From Asparagopsis taxiformis (Eukaryota; Rhodophyta; Florideophyceae; Bonnemaisoniales; Bonnemaisoniaceae): a stretch of DNA of 64,000 nt. Of the stretch, positions 11,755-22,607 are shown piece by piece. Made by a program: the position numbers and the translations under genes. The notes beneath the pieces are model-generated. The model was not told the origin of the DNA. It ran no database searches and saw nothing but the letters and a program-made list of their open reading frames with translations. Each line of letters begins with the position of its first letter. The stretch's first letter is position 1. The stretch is from contig JALQPE010001948.1 in assembly GCA_030407315.1 (NCBI GenBank), positions 1 through 64,000 on the forward strand, given 5' to 3'.

Positions 11755-14136
11755 TCATCCCAAGCACTGTCGAATTTTGTTTGTTGTTCTGGTTGGTATC
11801 TTGTTTGTAGTGGTCAAACTTGGAAACGTGACATAAACGCTCTGAACCGGAACGTCGTCAACCCATGCAGTTCGGGAGTCTCCATTTTGAAGGAAAGAAG
11901 GTCCTAGTGAGCCAGAATAAATCGAGGTTCCAGTTCTCACCTCCCACCAATGTACACGGAGCTGGGTTATGACCTGTGTATGATCTCTTATAATGGATTG
12001 AATTTTGCCTACCCAGAAGGGCAGCTCTTCGCTGTGCTCCTCTCCCTTCACGGCAACGAATGAATTTAAGTCATATTCCAAGTCTTGCTCATGGTTAGTT
12101 CTGGTTTCAAGAGGGGTAGAAATTTCGATTGATCTATCAGTGTGGAATTTGCTTTGGTGCATTTGGTATCGCGTCTCGACGCAATCTGAAAGATCCCAAT
12201 GGAAGGGTATCTCGCGAGTACGAAAAATCCTTACCATAAGGTCCTTAAAGATCTCATCTTGATTCTGTCATTAATTCTTCCTTCTTCAGATGCAAGACGC
12301 TTTCCAACTTCAATAGAGTTTTTTGGACATACTGCTATGGTTGGCGGTGTTTCGAAGAGATTAGGTACAGTCTTAAAAATCCAACATTGTCAAACCTTTC
12401 TAGCAATGGCACCCAGTCTTGTTCGGAGCTGAATTTCACACTGCATTTTGTTCGAAAGTGATAATCAGCGGTGAAACCCCGACAATACTCTCCATCATCA
12501 TTCCGAGGCTGTAGAATAGAGGAGGAACTTATGTTCGGTGTTCCTGTAGTAGCCCGGTTAAACTTGAAGTATCGGAACTTTGTGAAGCCCTGGATGCTCC
12601 TCAAACACTTACTCTGTTGCATAATCCAGAGAAATTAATTATGTTACTCATATTCGTAACGGTTGGACGAGGTGTGAATGAAAGACGAAGCTCTGTCATT
12701 AGATCTTCCAACGTTACAGCATCTGTGCTTCGCAGTCTTCGAGAAGTGCAACTGAACGCTTGGTCTATATCTGCATGCGTGTGCCCCACCGGCAGAAATG
12801 AAACTTGGGCCTCTACAAAGACACCCTAGCCGACCAGACTTTCTACATACGCAAGCAGATACTTATTTTTGTTCTCCCTGCTGCAGTTATCGAGTTGCAG
12901 AAATAAAGTTGGCGGCAGGGTCCCGCAAGATAGATATTTCACATTCACTGTGCGGTGTATCGCTTCTATAATGTGATTCGCTCCTGTTTCGAACTCCTCG
13001 GTCATGGTGAGTAGAGAAAGGTTTTTGACGTTACCATGTTCCAGAACCCCAACGAGTTTGATTTTGATTGTGTGCCCCACAGTGTTCTTAGTATTGAAAG
13101 TAAATGAGGTAGCCCAAAGGCGGTTTGGTCGGCACCATCTACAATTATTGACATGTACTTGTTCGGAAAAGCCTCGAAAGCTCGCACTTCTGAGTATACT
13201 CTTGTCTTTCCCGAGCTACCATGTTAGTATGCTCCCTTTTCCTCTCTAGTATAATTTTGTTTTCGTACTGTCAGTTCCGGCCATTTGTAAAGCTGATCTC
13301 ATTGTTTCACACTCATGGCAGACAGTGAACCGGTGCAGTTTCCTGACCTTGACATGTGGGAGATTTTTCTTCCACGTAGCAATAAAGTAGCTCTTCGAAG
13401 GTGGACGACATCGATACATTACCGAAAATTCCTCTAGGAATCTTTCATACACCTGCCGTTTCTGAAGGAAAGGAAGGTGAAACTCTCCTGTGTCGGGCAT
13501 CTTGTCTGCTGTCCGTTCGGAAAGTCTATTGAGGTATGATATGATTCTGTCGCGTGCGTCTGCCCTTGATACTCTCGAGGAAACTGTGGATATACAATTT
13601 GAATTGTACCCTTGCTTCACAATTTTGGATTGTAGATATCTGGAGAACCCAAAGGCGACTTCCAGGAAACGTGTGCAGACTTGATTCCCATCAAAAAGAT
13701 AAACACCCAACCGTCTGTCAAGCATGCGGAAGAGATACTCACGCCTACTTTTTTGATTCATGACCAAAACACAACTGCGCTGTTTGTTCAAGAAATTGAC
13801 GAGTATATGATGGAAGCATTCTCTTTCACAGCACTTCTCAGACTGTAGAGCAATCATCTGGATCCTTGGCGAGATGAGCTGCTGATTTTTTCCTTTTCTT
13901 TCGGAGCTGGGAATACTCTGTGACTTTCCTCGATCTCGATTTATACTCGTACTTCCTCTTGGTTCCACTTGAGGATGAACTCGCTCCTTCAAGAGAAGCA
14001 GTCTTACTGTCAGGCTCGTTTTTTTCTTCTGACCACAGTTCGAACTCACGATCATATTCGGAGGATGAGTGAGAGATCCATGGCTTTGGTCATCTTCGGA
14101 TGTATTTTGGGAACCGGAATCGAAAGATTCCTCCAT
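11755..14136 (-). pseudogene. DUF7869-type transposase-like gene, decayed copy
   Basis: Read on the minus strand from an ATG at 14,136, the N-terminal 290 residues are open (to 13,246). The conserved core then continues in changing frames: SIIVDGADQTAFGLPH (about 13,150), LVGVLEHG with FETGANHIIEAIHRT (13,050-12,950), LFLQLDNCSRENKNKYLL (about 12,880), GHTHADIDQAFSCTSRR (12,780) and IINFSGLC. The C-terminal domain SFVAVKGEEHSEELPFWVGK lies at 12,070-11,990. Each part aligns in order with the intact gene at 45,424-48,048. The aspartates in VDGADQ, LDNC and HADID are the likely RNase-H-like catalytic set. At least three frame breaks and internal stops make it a pseudogene. Confidence 0.85.
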
Positions 14137-14139
14137 TTT

Positions 14140-14828
14140 GGACGGGAAAAGAAAAGTTGGACAGCACCAGAAGAATCCTGTTCTATGGATTCAAGAAAGT
14201 TCTTAACAGTACCAATAGTATTTGTTTCCAGTTCACACGCTACGGCCGAATGGTATTGCCTATGAAGATTAGAAGTGCAGGCATACTCATTTCAAAACCT
14301 ATGCTTCAATATTGATACTCATCGAAAAGGAACACTCTTCTGTTTTCGTGACGAACGCCTACAAAGGTGTTTCTTTCGACTGTTCGTATATATATAAATA
14401 GATGCCAGATAACCTCAGTACAAACATCTCCCCAGAACGATGAGGTTGGGCCGTGGGAGAGACACCTGAGTACGTTTTTTCTCGGAGAAATATTTACACC
14501 TCTTATATCGGAGAACAGAAACGCTGGAAAATTTTATCTAAATTGCGAAAGTCATATTGGCCAATGGATCCAGACACATATCAGTACAAATTTTCTATTA
14601 TGTCCCTTGTGTCTGGCCTGGAGTGGCTTTGTTCAGATCTGGAAGTCTGCACAGCGAGCGGAACTGTAGCTGCACAGAGCGGGAAAGACCAAAACCAGAA
14701 GAATCTATGTCATCTTCAACACATGAATGTATGTAGTGGATTGGAAGTCATGACATTTCAGCACACCACCTTCTAGTATTCTATTAGGACGTTTCTTCAC
14801 CTATAGCTGGAGGTGTGAAATTACGGCA
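14140..14828. other. Gene-free interval
   Basis: Frames of 70-107 residues overlap here on the plus strand (for example 14,453-14,776) but show no motif I recognise. This may be flank of the element to the left. A TATATATA stretch lies near 14,388. Confidence 0.4.
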
Positions 14829-15270
14829 TGCGTCTGTGTTTTCGGAAGTGGACGCGGACGTCCAGTCTCTCTAGTACGGGTCCTAGTCGGCCCCGAGATT
14901 TACTAGAACAAATGAACGTCCGCGTCCGAAAAAAAATAAAAATTTTTTGGATGCGGACGTCCACTTTCTCTAGTACGTTCGGCGGAATACTAGGACCCGA
15001 CATCCACTTTCTCTAGTACGTTCGGCGGAATACTAGGACCCGACATCCAATTTCTCTAGTACATTCAGCGGAATACTAGGACCCGACATCCAATTTCTCT
15101 AGTACATTCAGCGGGATCCTAGGACCCGACATCCACTTTCTCTAGTACGTTCGGCGGAATACTAGGACCCGACATCCACTTTCTCTAGTACGTTTGGCGG
15201 AGTACTAGGACCCGACATCCAGTTTTTCTAGTACGTTTGGCCGGATACTAGGACCCGACATCCAGTATAC
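14829..15270. repeat. GGACGTCC end repeat with 43-bp minisatellite (left end of nested structure)
   Basis: It begins with a segment (14,829-14,876; CGTCTGTGTTTTCGG then GTGGACGCGGACGTCC) that is the inverted counterpart of 27,236-27,283. From about 14,957 a 43-bp unit repeats about seven times; its core is CTCTAGTACGTTCGGCGG followed by AATACTAGGACCC. The units differ at a few positions. No protein is encoded. Confidence 0.8.
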
Positions 15271-15388
15271 AATATATCAGCAAAAACCCGGAGGGAAGAA
15301 ATTACAGCGGATGGTAAATTGAGGGCCCATATCGGACCGTATTTTATTCTCTCATTTACGAAACTGCTCGTATACAATACGTCTCTCT

Positions 15389-15531
15389 AGAATAGGAAAT
15401 ACATATCTGGTCAGAATAGGAAATAAATACCCGGTTAGAATAGGAAATACGTATCAAGCCAGGATACGGAATATGTATCCAGCTAGAATATGGAATACGT
15501 ATCCAGCCAGAATACAAAATACCTGTCAGCA
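15389..15531. repeat. 24-bp tandem repeat, six units
   Basis: The unit is close to AGAATAGGAAATACGTATCC plus four variable bases and is repeated six times with substitutions but constant length. Because 24 is a multiple of three it leaves an open frame on the minus strand with an eight-residue repeat; this is a by-product, not a gene. Confidence 0.75.
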
Positions 15532-15559
15532 TACCGTCGATCACCCATCTCCCTCACTA

Positions 15560-17340
15560 TCGCGTTCTCCCTACCATCCGAACGCCATGCACCACCATCC
15601 GCACATACTTCAAGAACCCTCACGACCTAGATTACAAAAAATCTGCTCCTTCCCAATACCATCCCCGCTTTCCTCGACACCACCCCAGCCCATTAAATCA
15701 TCAAGACATGAAACACGAACATGGTCAGCAAAATCTTACACGACTTGAAACCCACTCTTACTTCTATCGTATGCCTGAAAATATACACATACCAGAAACA
15801 CCTCACAGCTTCATTCCCCATCTTCCTAGATCCCTTCTTCACTCTCCCTGAGTCCTGCCATTCCTGCTTCACCACTCCTGCATCACATACACAACATCAA
15901 CCCCAACAGTCAGATTCAAAAGCAACGCTTACCACGCCAGATATCTTAGAAAATCCCTTACTTACCTCTCATCCATCCTACACACAATACAAACCATGAT
16001 CCAAAAACCTTGCAATGAATAATCAAAGTCAGCAGTCCATATCTTCGCAAAACAAGTCTTGGCGCTCAATGAAACTTACCTTCTGTCATCACCATTCCAG
16101 CATCACCTGCATAAAATCGAAATCAACCACAACAGTCGGACTCAAAACCCACATGTCCCTCTCAGCATACTCTCAAAACTTCCGCACTTTCCTTCGCTCG
16201 ACACAATACGCACCATGACTGGATAAGCTTCCAATGAATAAATATCGCATTAACTGCAATAGTCAGATTCGAAACAAACACTTCTCTCGATGCATACCCT
16301 CAGAACTCACTTACTCTCGTTTCATTCTACACACAATACATACCAAAAGTCGAAAATCTCACAACCAACAAATGAAGTCAACATTCCGCATCTTCGCACC
16401 ACCGGACTGCGCGCTAAATGCAACTTACCTTCCGTCATCACCATTCCTGCATCACCTACAAAAAATCGAAATCAACAACAACAGTCGGACTGAAAACCCA
16501 TGCTTCCCTCGCTGCATACCCTCAGAACTCACTTACCCTCGTTGTATCCTGCACACAATAGAAACCATAAGTCAAAAATTGTACAAAAAAATGTAGTCAG
16601 CATTCCATATCTTCGCGCAACTTAACTAGGCGCTCAATGTAACTTACCTTCCGTCATCACCATTCCAGAATCACCTACACAAAATCAACATCAACCACAG
16701 CAGTCAGACTCAAAACCCACATTCCACTCACTGCACCCCTCAAATGCTCACCTACCTCCTTTCCACCCTTCAGCAAATATGCACCATGACTCACTAAGCT
16801 CCCAATAAATAAATATTGCATAAAAGACGACAGTCACATTTAAAACAAACACTTCCCTCGCTTCATACCCTCAGGACGCACTTAACCTCTTCATCTCGTT
16901 GCATCATACAAACAATACAACCAATAATTCACAAATCGTGCAACGAAAAAATGTAGTCAGCATTCCATTTCATCGCGAAACCCGTCTTTCAGCTCAATGA
17001 AACTTACCTTACTTCATCACTATTCCTGCACCACCTATACAACATCAAAATGAACCAGAACAGTCAGACTAAAAACCCATGCATCCCTTATTGCACACCC
17101 GCGAGACTCACTTACTTACCTGCCTCCCATGGTTCACAACATGCAAACCATGACTCACGAAGCTTCTAATGAATCAATATCGCATCAACGACAACAGTAC
17201 GACTCAAAACACACGCTTCCCTCGCTGCATACTCTCCAAACTGGCATACTCACCGTCGTTCTATCCTCTACACCAAACAAAGGAAACACGACCAAAGAAC
17301 CTCAGCCAGTGACGGCGGAGAAGTGGAATTCCACAGGTTA
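15560..17340. repeat. C/A-rich degenerate tandem repeat block
   Basis: A phrase containing CTTACCTTCCGTCATCACCA recurs at about 16,075, 16,428, 16,645 and 17,005, giving a higher-order spacing of about 355 bases with an intermediate copy. Other recurring phrases include CAACAGTCAGACTCAAAA and CCATGACT followed by AAGCTTC. The plus strand is strongly depleted of G. The open frames here (such as 16,234-16,596) are repeat-driven and not taken as genes. Confidence 0.7.
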
Positions 17341-17341
17341 A

Positions 17342-17814
17342 CCTGCGGCGTCGACTGGACAGCTTTCAACGTCAGCTTAAGTCCTGCTGTGCATACTCCA
17401 TATCATCGCCGGTATTGAGATTAATAATGGCCCAAGCCATGGTCTCTGAACTCCCGAATGATGAGATCCGGATCGAGAACATCGGAATGGTATAATCATA
17501 TATATCACAATCCATTTGCTTCCCTTAAATGATCCCTGTAATATCCACTGTAAAGCACAAACTTATTCCATGAAGTTCGCAATTAATATAATTTTATTAT
17601 TTCAAATGAATTAATTGAAAATCCATCTCCCACGGCGGTCATTCATCCTTCCAAGCGCACGTTGCCAGCAAAATGTGTGACCTAGCGGTGATGATTGATC
17701 GCTCAGGCACATTCCACCATTGGGCTGCCAGAAGTGAGCACAAAACTGATACCCACAAAACCACGAGAACATTACAAACGAGGTCTCGAACGCACATTTG
17801 GAGTACAATATAAA
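17342..17814. other. Gene-free interval before the long inverted repeat
   Basis: No gene is supported. It contains an AT-rich patch at 17,560-17,625. Overlapping 62-65 residue frames on the minus strand have no features. Confidence 0.4.
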
Positions 17815-19983
17815 TACTATACAACAAACTCTACTCGCTATCTCAGACGACGCGGCTCACAAGTGGCGTAGTCCCAATTTTCCGTAACGCCTTTCCTGAT
17901 GCTTAAAAGTAAAAAACACGTCAAAACGTATATCAGAAATGAGTGCGAGAGTTTTCTGCACAGGAGATGCTGAGCCACCAAATTGATTTTTCGGAAATTT
18001 TAGAATTTCTGGGCTGGCCAGCAATGCAATCGAGCTGGACATCCACCGGACGTCCATTTCAGGTTGATCGTGAGAGAGTAGGGCGGGACCATGATGAAAC
18101 AAGGACCAAGACCTGTCCCTGACGTGTTGAGCCTGAAATCGACCCTTCGTAAGACGCGATTTTGGCTTACAGTTAGTGCTTACAGAAGCCAGTGATGACC
18201 CCGGTCGGGGCAGCAGCCGGTTCCTGGGGCCGTTGTGGCCAAATTAGACACCTTGATTTGAATTGAAATTTGGGCTATTCTCAAAAACATGCACATGTGA
18301 ACATGTTTTTGAGATGGGGGTCTGCCGTACGGCACAATCGACCCGCCCAAATCGATGATTTTTCACAATTTTTTTCTGCCCGAAATTTTAGAATTTCTGG
18401 GCTGGCCAGCAGTGCAATCGAGCTGGACATCCACAGGACGTCCATTTCAGGTTGGTCGTGTGCTGCCCACATCCATGCATTGCAGCAACTAAGCAGGCGG
18501 GCTCACTACTCATACAAAGTGCACGGAATATGAGTAACGTGATGTGTGAGTGTTGTTTGTCGTGAGGATGTAAGGTGGGACCATGATGAAACAGGGAAAA
18601 AGATGTCTCCCTAGCATAACTTGGGCTTGAAGCCTGGAATCGACCCTTCGTGAGATGTGGCTTTGCTTACAGTTGGTGCTTACAGAAGCCAGTGACGGCC
18701 CCGGCCGGGGCAGCAGCCGGTTCCTGGGGCCGTTGTGGCCAAATTAGACACCTTGATTTGAATTGAAATTTGGGCTATTCTCAAAAACATGCACATGTGA
18801 ACATGTTTTTGAGATGGGGGTGTGCCGTACGGCACTTTCGACCGCCCAAATCGATATAATTTTGCAATTTTTTTCTGACTGAAATTTTAGAATTTCTGGG
18901 CTCGCCAGCAATGCAATTGAGCTGGACATTCACCGGACGTCCATTTCAGGTTGGTCGAGTATTGCACATGGATACAGTTTTGCAGCTATTTCTCAGCCCA
19001 ACATTTTAGAATTTCAGGGCTGACCAGCAATGTAACCGAGCCGGACTTCCACTGGACGTCCATTTCAAGTTAGGCTAGTGCTGCACATTTGCTCGCATCG
19101 CAGCAACTAAGCAAGTGTTGACAGCACCGAGATGCCATGCAGACAAGGGAGAATCGGCTGCAAACGGCTTCCCTGGTCGGCGGCTGGATGTCTGGATGTG
19201 AATGGCTGCAAGCATGGAAATCTTGCTACCGCACAGCGCATACACACTGCAGCAGCACATCACTGACGCATGCGAAAGTTGGGTGCTGCAGTGCGTGGTT
19301 GTTTGTGTGTTTGTGTGTTTGTGTGTGTATGACGAACCTTGTGGTATCCCTAGGCGTGCACTGGTTCAAAAAGTTTGGACTGCCCCATCGGTCGTACTTT
19401 GGCGCATTTACATGCATCGGAGAACGACCAAGGAGGTAGAGCAGCAATCGCTGTTGGCTGAGCGTCCAAACTGGAGGGCTTGGGGCAATGGTTCTATAGC
19501 AGTCATTTATAGGACGCCCACCGTTGATGACTGAGATCCACGGTGGGTTTAGTATTCATGGTGTTGTCCTGCATTGGCGGACGTCGAAGACGAGTACTTC
19601 CAGTGAGCGTCCAAGGTGAACAGCTCAGCAGAGGATTATGATGTGGATGTGAAGGCATGGATGAGGCCAGCAGGAACGTTTCTGCAAGATGGGCGTGAGT
19701 GGGTAAGTGAGCGGGGAGGGGCCGCTCGGGGCGCTTGGTAGCTTCTGGGGCCGTTGTGGCCAAATTAGAATCAAGCCTATGTCCGGCGGACGTCCTGAAT
19801 TGCTTTATTTTTTGGGCTATTCTCAAAAACATGCACATGTGAACATGTTTTTGAGATGGGGGTGTGCCGTACGGCACTTTCGACCGCCCAAATCGATGTA
19901 TTTTTGCATTTTTTTTCTGACTGAAATTTTAGAATTTCTGGGCTCGCCAGCAATGCAATTGCGCTGGTCATTCACCGGACGTC
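17815..19983 (+). repeat. Left arm of a long inverted repeat
   Basis: The arm starts near ACTATACAACAAAC and ends at ATTCACCGGACGTCC. Read in reverse complement it matches 22,608-25,838 over its full length, with near identity in the inner 1.2 kb. It contains four sub-repeats, each with AGAATTTCTGGGCTGGCCAG (or CTCGCCAG) followed by GGACGTCC. Three of them also carry a conserved hairpin and a GCCGTACGGC palindrome. Compared with the right arm it lacks about 1 kb of tandemly amplified units and has a shorter GTTTGTGT tract (19,300-19,330). Confidence 0.9.
18279..18318. repeat. Conserved hairpin of the long inverted repeat
   Basis: The arm TCTCAAAAACATG is separated by ten bases from its exact complement CATGTTTTTGAGA. 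The same hairpin recurs unchanged near 18,779 and 19,821 in the left arm and, in reverse orientation, near 22,733, 23,840, 24,339, 24,839 and 25,340 in the right arm. It is followed within about 20 bases by GTGCCGTACGGCAC or TGCCGTACGGCA, itself a palindrome. Confidence 0.85.
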
Positions 19984-22607
19984 CATTTCCATTTCAGATC
20001 TACTGGTTGCACTAGGCCTGAAAGTGTTTCTGGATAGGGCCGAATAACGACCTGGGCAGCACGCACTGCGTAAGATGATCTGTGTGATGCAGACTGCAAG
20101 GATTTCTATGGTGATTCTGGCTGGGGAATGTGGTAAGCTTGATTGTTGCGTGGCTTTGTATCTCCTTGCCTGCCATTTTGCTTGGATATTTACACGAGCG
20201 ATCAAACCGAAGACGCCGACTCGGCACAACTACCAACTCTCCTAGCTTCGAGTCAGCGCCATCTAATTGCAACTTGTGACACTCAAGACGAATACGTTGT
20301 GCTGATCTCTGCAATGAAAATTGAGTTAGTGCTGCAGTTCTTTTGGTCGATGCCAATATGCAGGGATACTGTTTACACCTTTTGGGAGTCAAGAAGTTCT
20401 CAGATTGCAAATCAAATCAGATCATGGTAGAATATCTGACTTTTCTCTCTTCCCTTCACCACATCTGCATCCGGAGCTGAGCCAAGCTGAGCTGGAGGGA
20501 ACCCGGCCGCTGACCCCTGTCATTCTCATAAAAATCTTTAATGCAATACTATTCGTGTATGGTAATGTAAGTGCTAATGAAAATGTATACAAGTCTAGAA
20601 TAAACGTTGCAGTGGTTCTTTGTAGCTATCGATACTTGCTAAAAATCTGTAGCTTTTGCTTCTCGCATGGACGAGTTGCAGTCTTTGTGTTTGTTTCATT
20701 TCTGCCACAAACGAGAGGCAATCAGGGTCTGTGTGCACATAGAGAATGATTTAATATATGCGCTCATTGCCGTCGTAGATACTTTTAACAATGGCCAGTA
20801 CGTTTCTCTCGGCCGCCGCCGGGTACGGTCGGACTGAAAGATCGGGGAGATGTGTGGAGAGTAGTGTTTGGATAGAGACGAACGTTGTGATGGATGGAAT
20901 GGTGATGATTTCATGCTGAAGCGATGGGAGATGGATGGATATGGTTGAATGAAATCTAGTATTCCGAAGGAGGCCTTTTCTCGAGGAAGAGGCATTATAT
21001 TCTCACAAAGCATGTAGATACTGGTTTCCAGTTTGGTATGCTATTGTAGCTCAATTCACATCTTATCTACACGTACGTATGGAGAGAGATCCAAGTGTGC
21101 GTGGCACAAGTCCAACGGTGAAACAACGCAGTATGAAACTACCACAGATAAGGCGGCGTACAAAATCCTCGACTCAAGGCAGCTCTCAGGCTTTCGTGAG
21201 CACCGACTTCGTTCCACCAAGATGTTGCGGAAATATGTGCTGGTCTAACTTGATACGACCATTGGACAGTTTTGCTCTCTAAGCAATGAGCGAAAAATCA
21301 ATGATTGCGCGTGTCGTCGGTACGGTCTTGTAATGTTGGCTCAACCAATAACATCTAACGTTGAGTTATCCACCCTCCGCCGTGTCGCGTCGTAAATTTG
21401 CACAGAAAATTTGTTTCAAATCTTTGCTCCAATTATCAGCTCAAATACGGCATTGATCTCCAGCTTCATCTGGACAGAAACACCGATCGCTCGATGTCTG
21501 TCTCAGATAAACCGCAGTCAAACGCCATGCGGAAAGTTTCATCGCTTCCCGTTGCGACTGAATCTGCAAACGCCACACAAAAATTTGCCCTTTCCGCGTC
21601 CGGAACGAACGCCGACTACATGTCGTCAGGTTCCTGATCGACTGGATCGATGGAGCTTGCTCTGCAGGAGAGCAGGACAGGCGGTTTGTTATGCCTGGAC
21701 AATTTCCATACCGATCTCCCTTCTTGAGTGCAAAATTACGAGTCTAGAAATTGACCTGCATCGGCTGCTGTATCACATCTGTGCTAAGGATTGATGATAC
21801 CCGTACCGCTGAGAAATTGCAGCTCTGGTAACGTGGGGATGATGTGCTGAACACGCAGAACGCTGATCCATAACGGGACTGCTTCATAGGCATAGTACGG
21901 AATGTATTGAGACAGCCCAAGCGAATTCAGGAGGGAGCACCAGGGCAGTGCGCGGTGACTCAGCAGATACCAGTGGTGAGTGGTCTAAATGGGGCTACAC
22001 ACGAGTTTGTCAATGAACAGTCTAGTTTAGTTTGGAAATGTGTCGGATGGATGGTATGTTGTAAATGTCGACAGATTTGAGGAAGCGATAGAAGCAATCA
22101 GCACCGTGTAGTTGCATCAAGGCTTTAGTGGCCATTGCTAGAGAACTTTCTCCAATGCCCTTATTGCAGGATGGGCAGAAAACCCGGCCGGTTTCGAGAT
22201 TGAAGAATTCATTGCGCAGATTGAATGAATGCAATTGACGGAGAATGCAGAAGTATACAATGGTATCGTTTTGCAGGGTGACGTAGGGGAAACATGTTGG
22301 GCTTGTTGGAAATGCTGAGAGCGATGATGAGATCCAGTCGTTTCCGTCGTAGATGGCAGTGCTTATTTTCTGCACGGCTAGCTTGTCTGCTGGGCGACTG
22401 GGCGGTATTGGCGTACGATGAAGCGGGACTGGTGGTGTTTAAATGACATTTTTTGTTTGAAGATGGATGTATGTGTGCGACTAGAATGTAGTAAGAGCAT
22501 GAAAATGTTTATGTTTGATGGGCGTCGCATGTTGGGGGACTTTATGTCGTGTGGGGCAATAATGTATCAGGTATTTGAAGCAGACAGCAATCGCTTGAGC
22601 GCATATA
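19984..22607. other. Unique centre between the inverted arms
   Basis: This 2.6 kb has no repeats of the surrounding families and no gene I can name. Frames of 60-130 residues occur on both strands. The most protein-like is 22,022-22,375 on the minus strand, described separately. Frames at 21,079-21,282 and 21,398-21,794 are shorter and lack motifs. If the whole structure is a fold-back element, this is where a cargo gene or its remnant would be expected. Confidence 0.5.
22022..22375 (-). CDS. Small cysteine-containing hypothetical protein, possible gene fragment
   Basis: A frame of 117 residues in the centre of the inverted repeat. It has a balanced composition, unlike its surroundings. The stretch NLETGRVFCPSCNKG, with CxxC, followed by an alpha-helical-looking stretch rich in Ala and Leu, loosely recalls the C-terminal part of RecO-type repair proteins (G-x-(V/L)-C-x-x-C after a hydrophobic strand). 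The rest of that family is not found nearby, so this could be a captured gene fragment, an unrelated small protein, or chance. Confidence 0.25.
   Translation of the reverse strand: MQKISTAIYDGNDWISSSLSAFPTSPTCFPYVTLQNDTIVYFCILRQLHSFNLRNEFFNLETGRVFCPSCNKGIGESSLAMATKALMQLHGADCFYRFLKSVDIYNIPSIRHISKLN

Noticed and set aside
14957..15270. CRISPR-like array
   Set aside because: The 43-bp units are contiguous with no unique spacers, and the sequence is eukaryotic.
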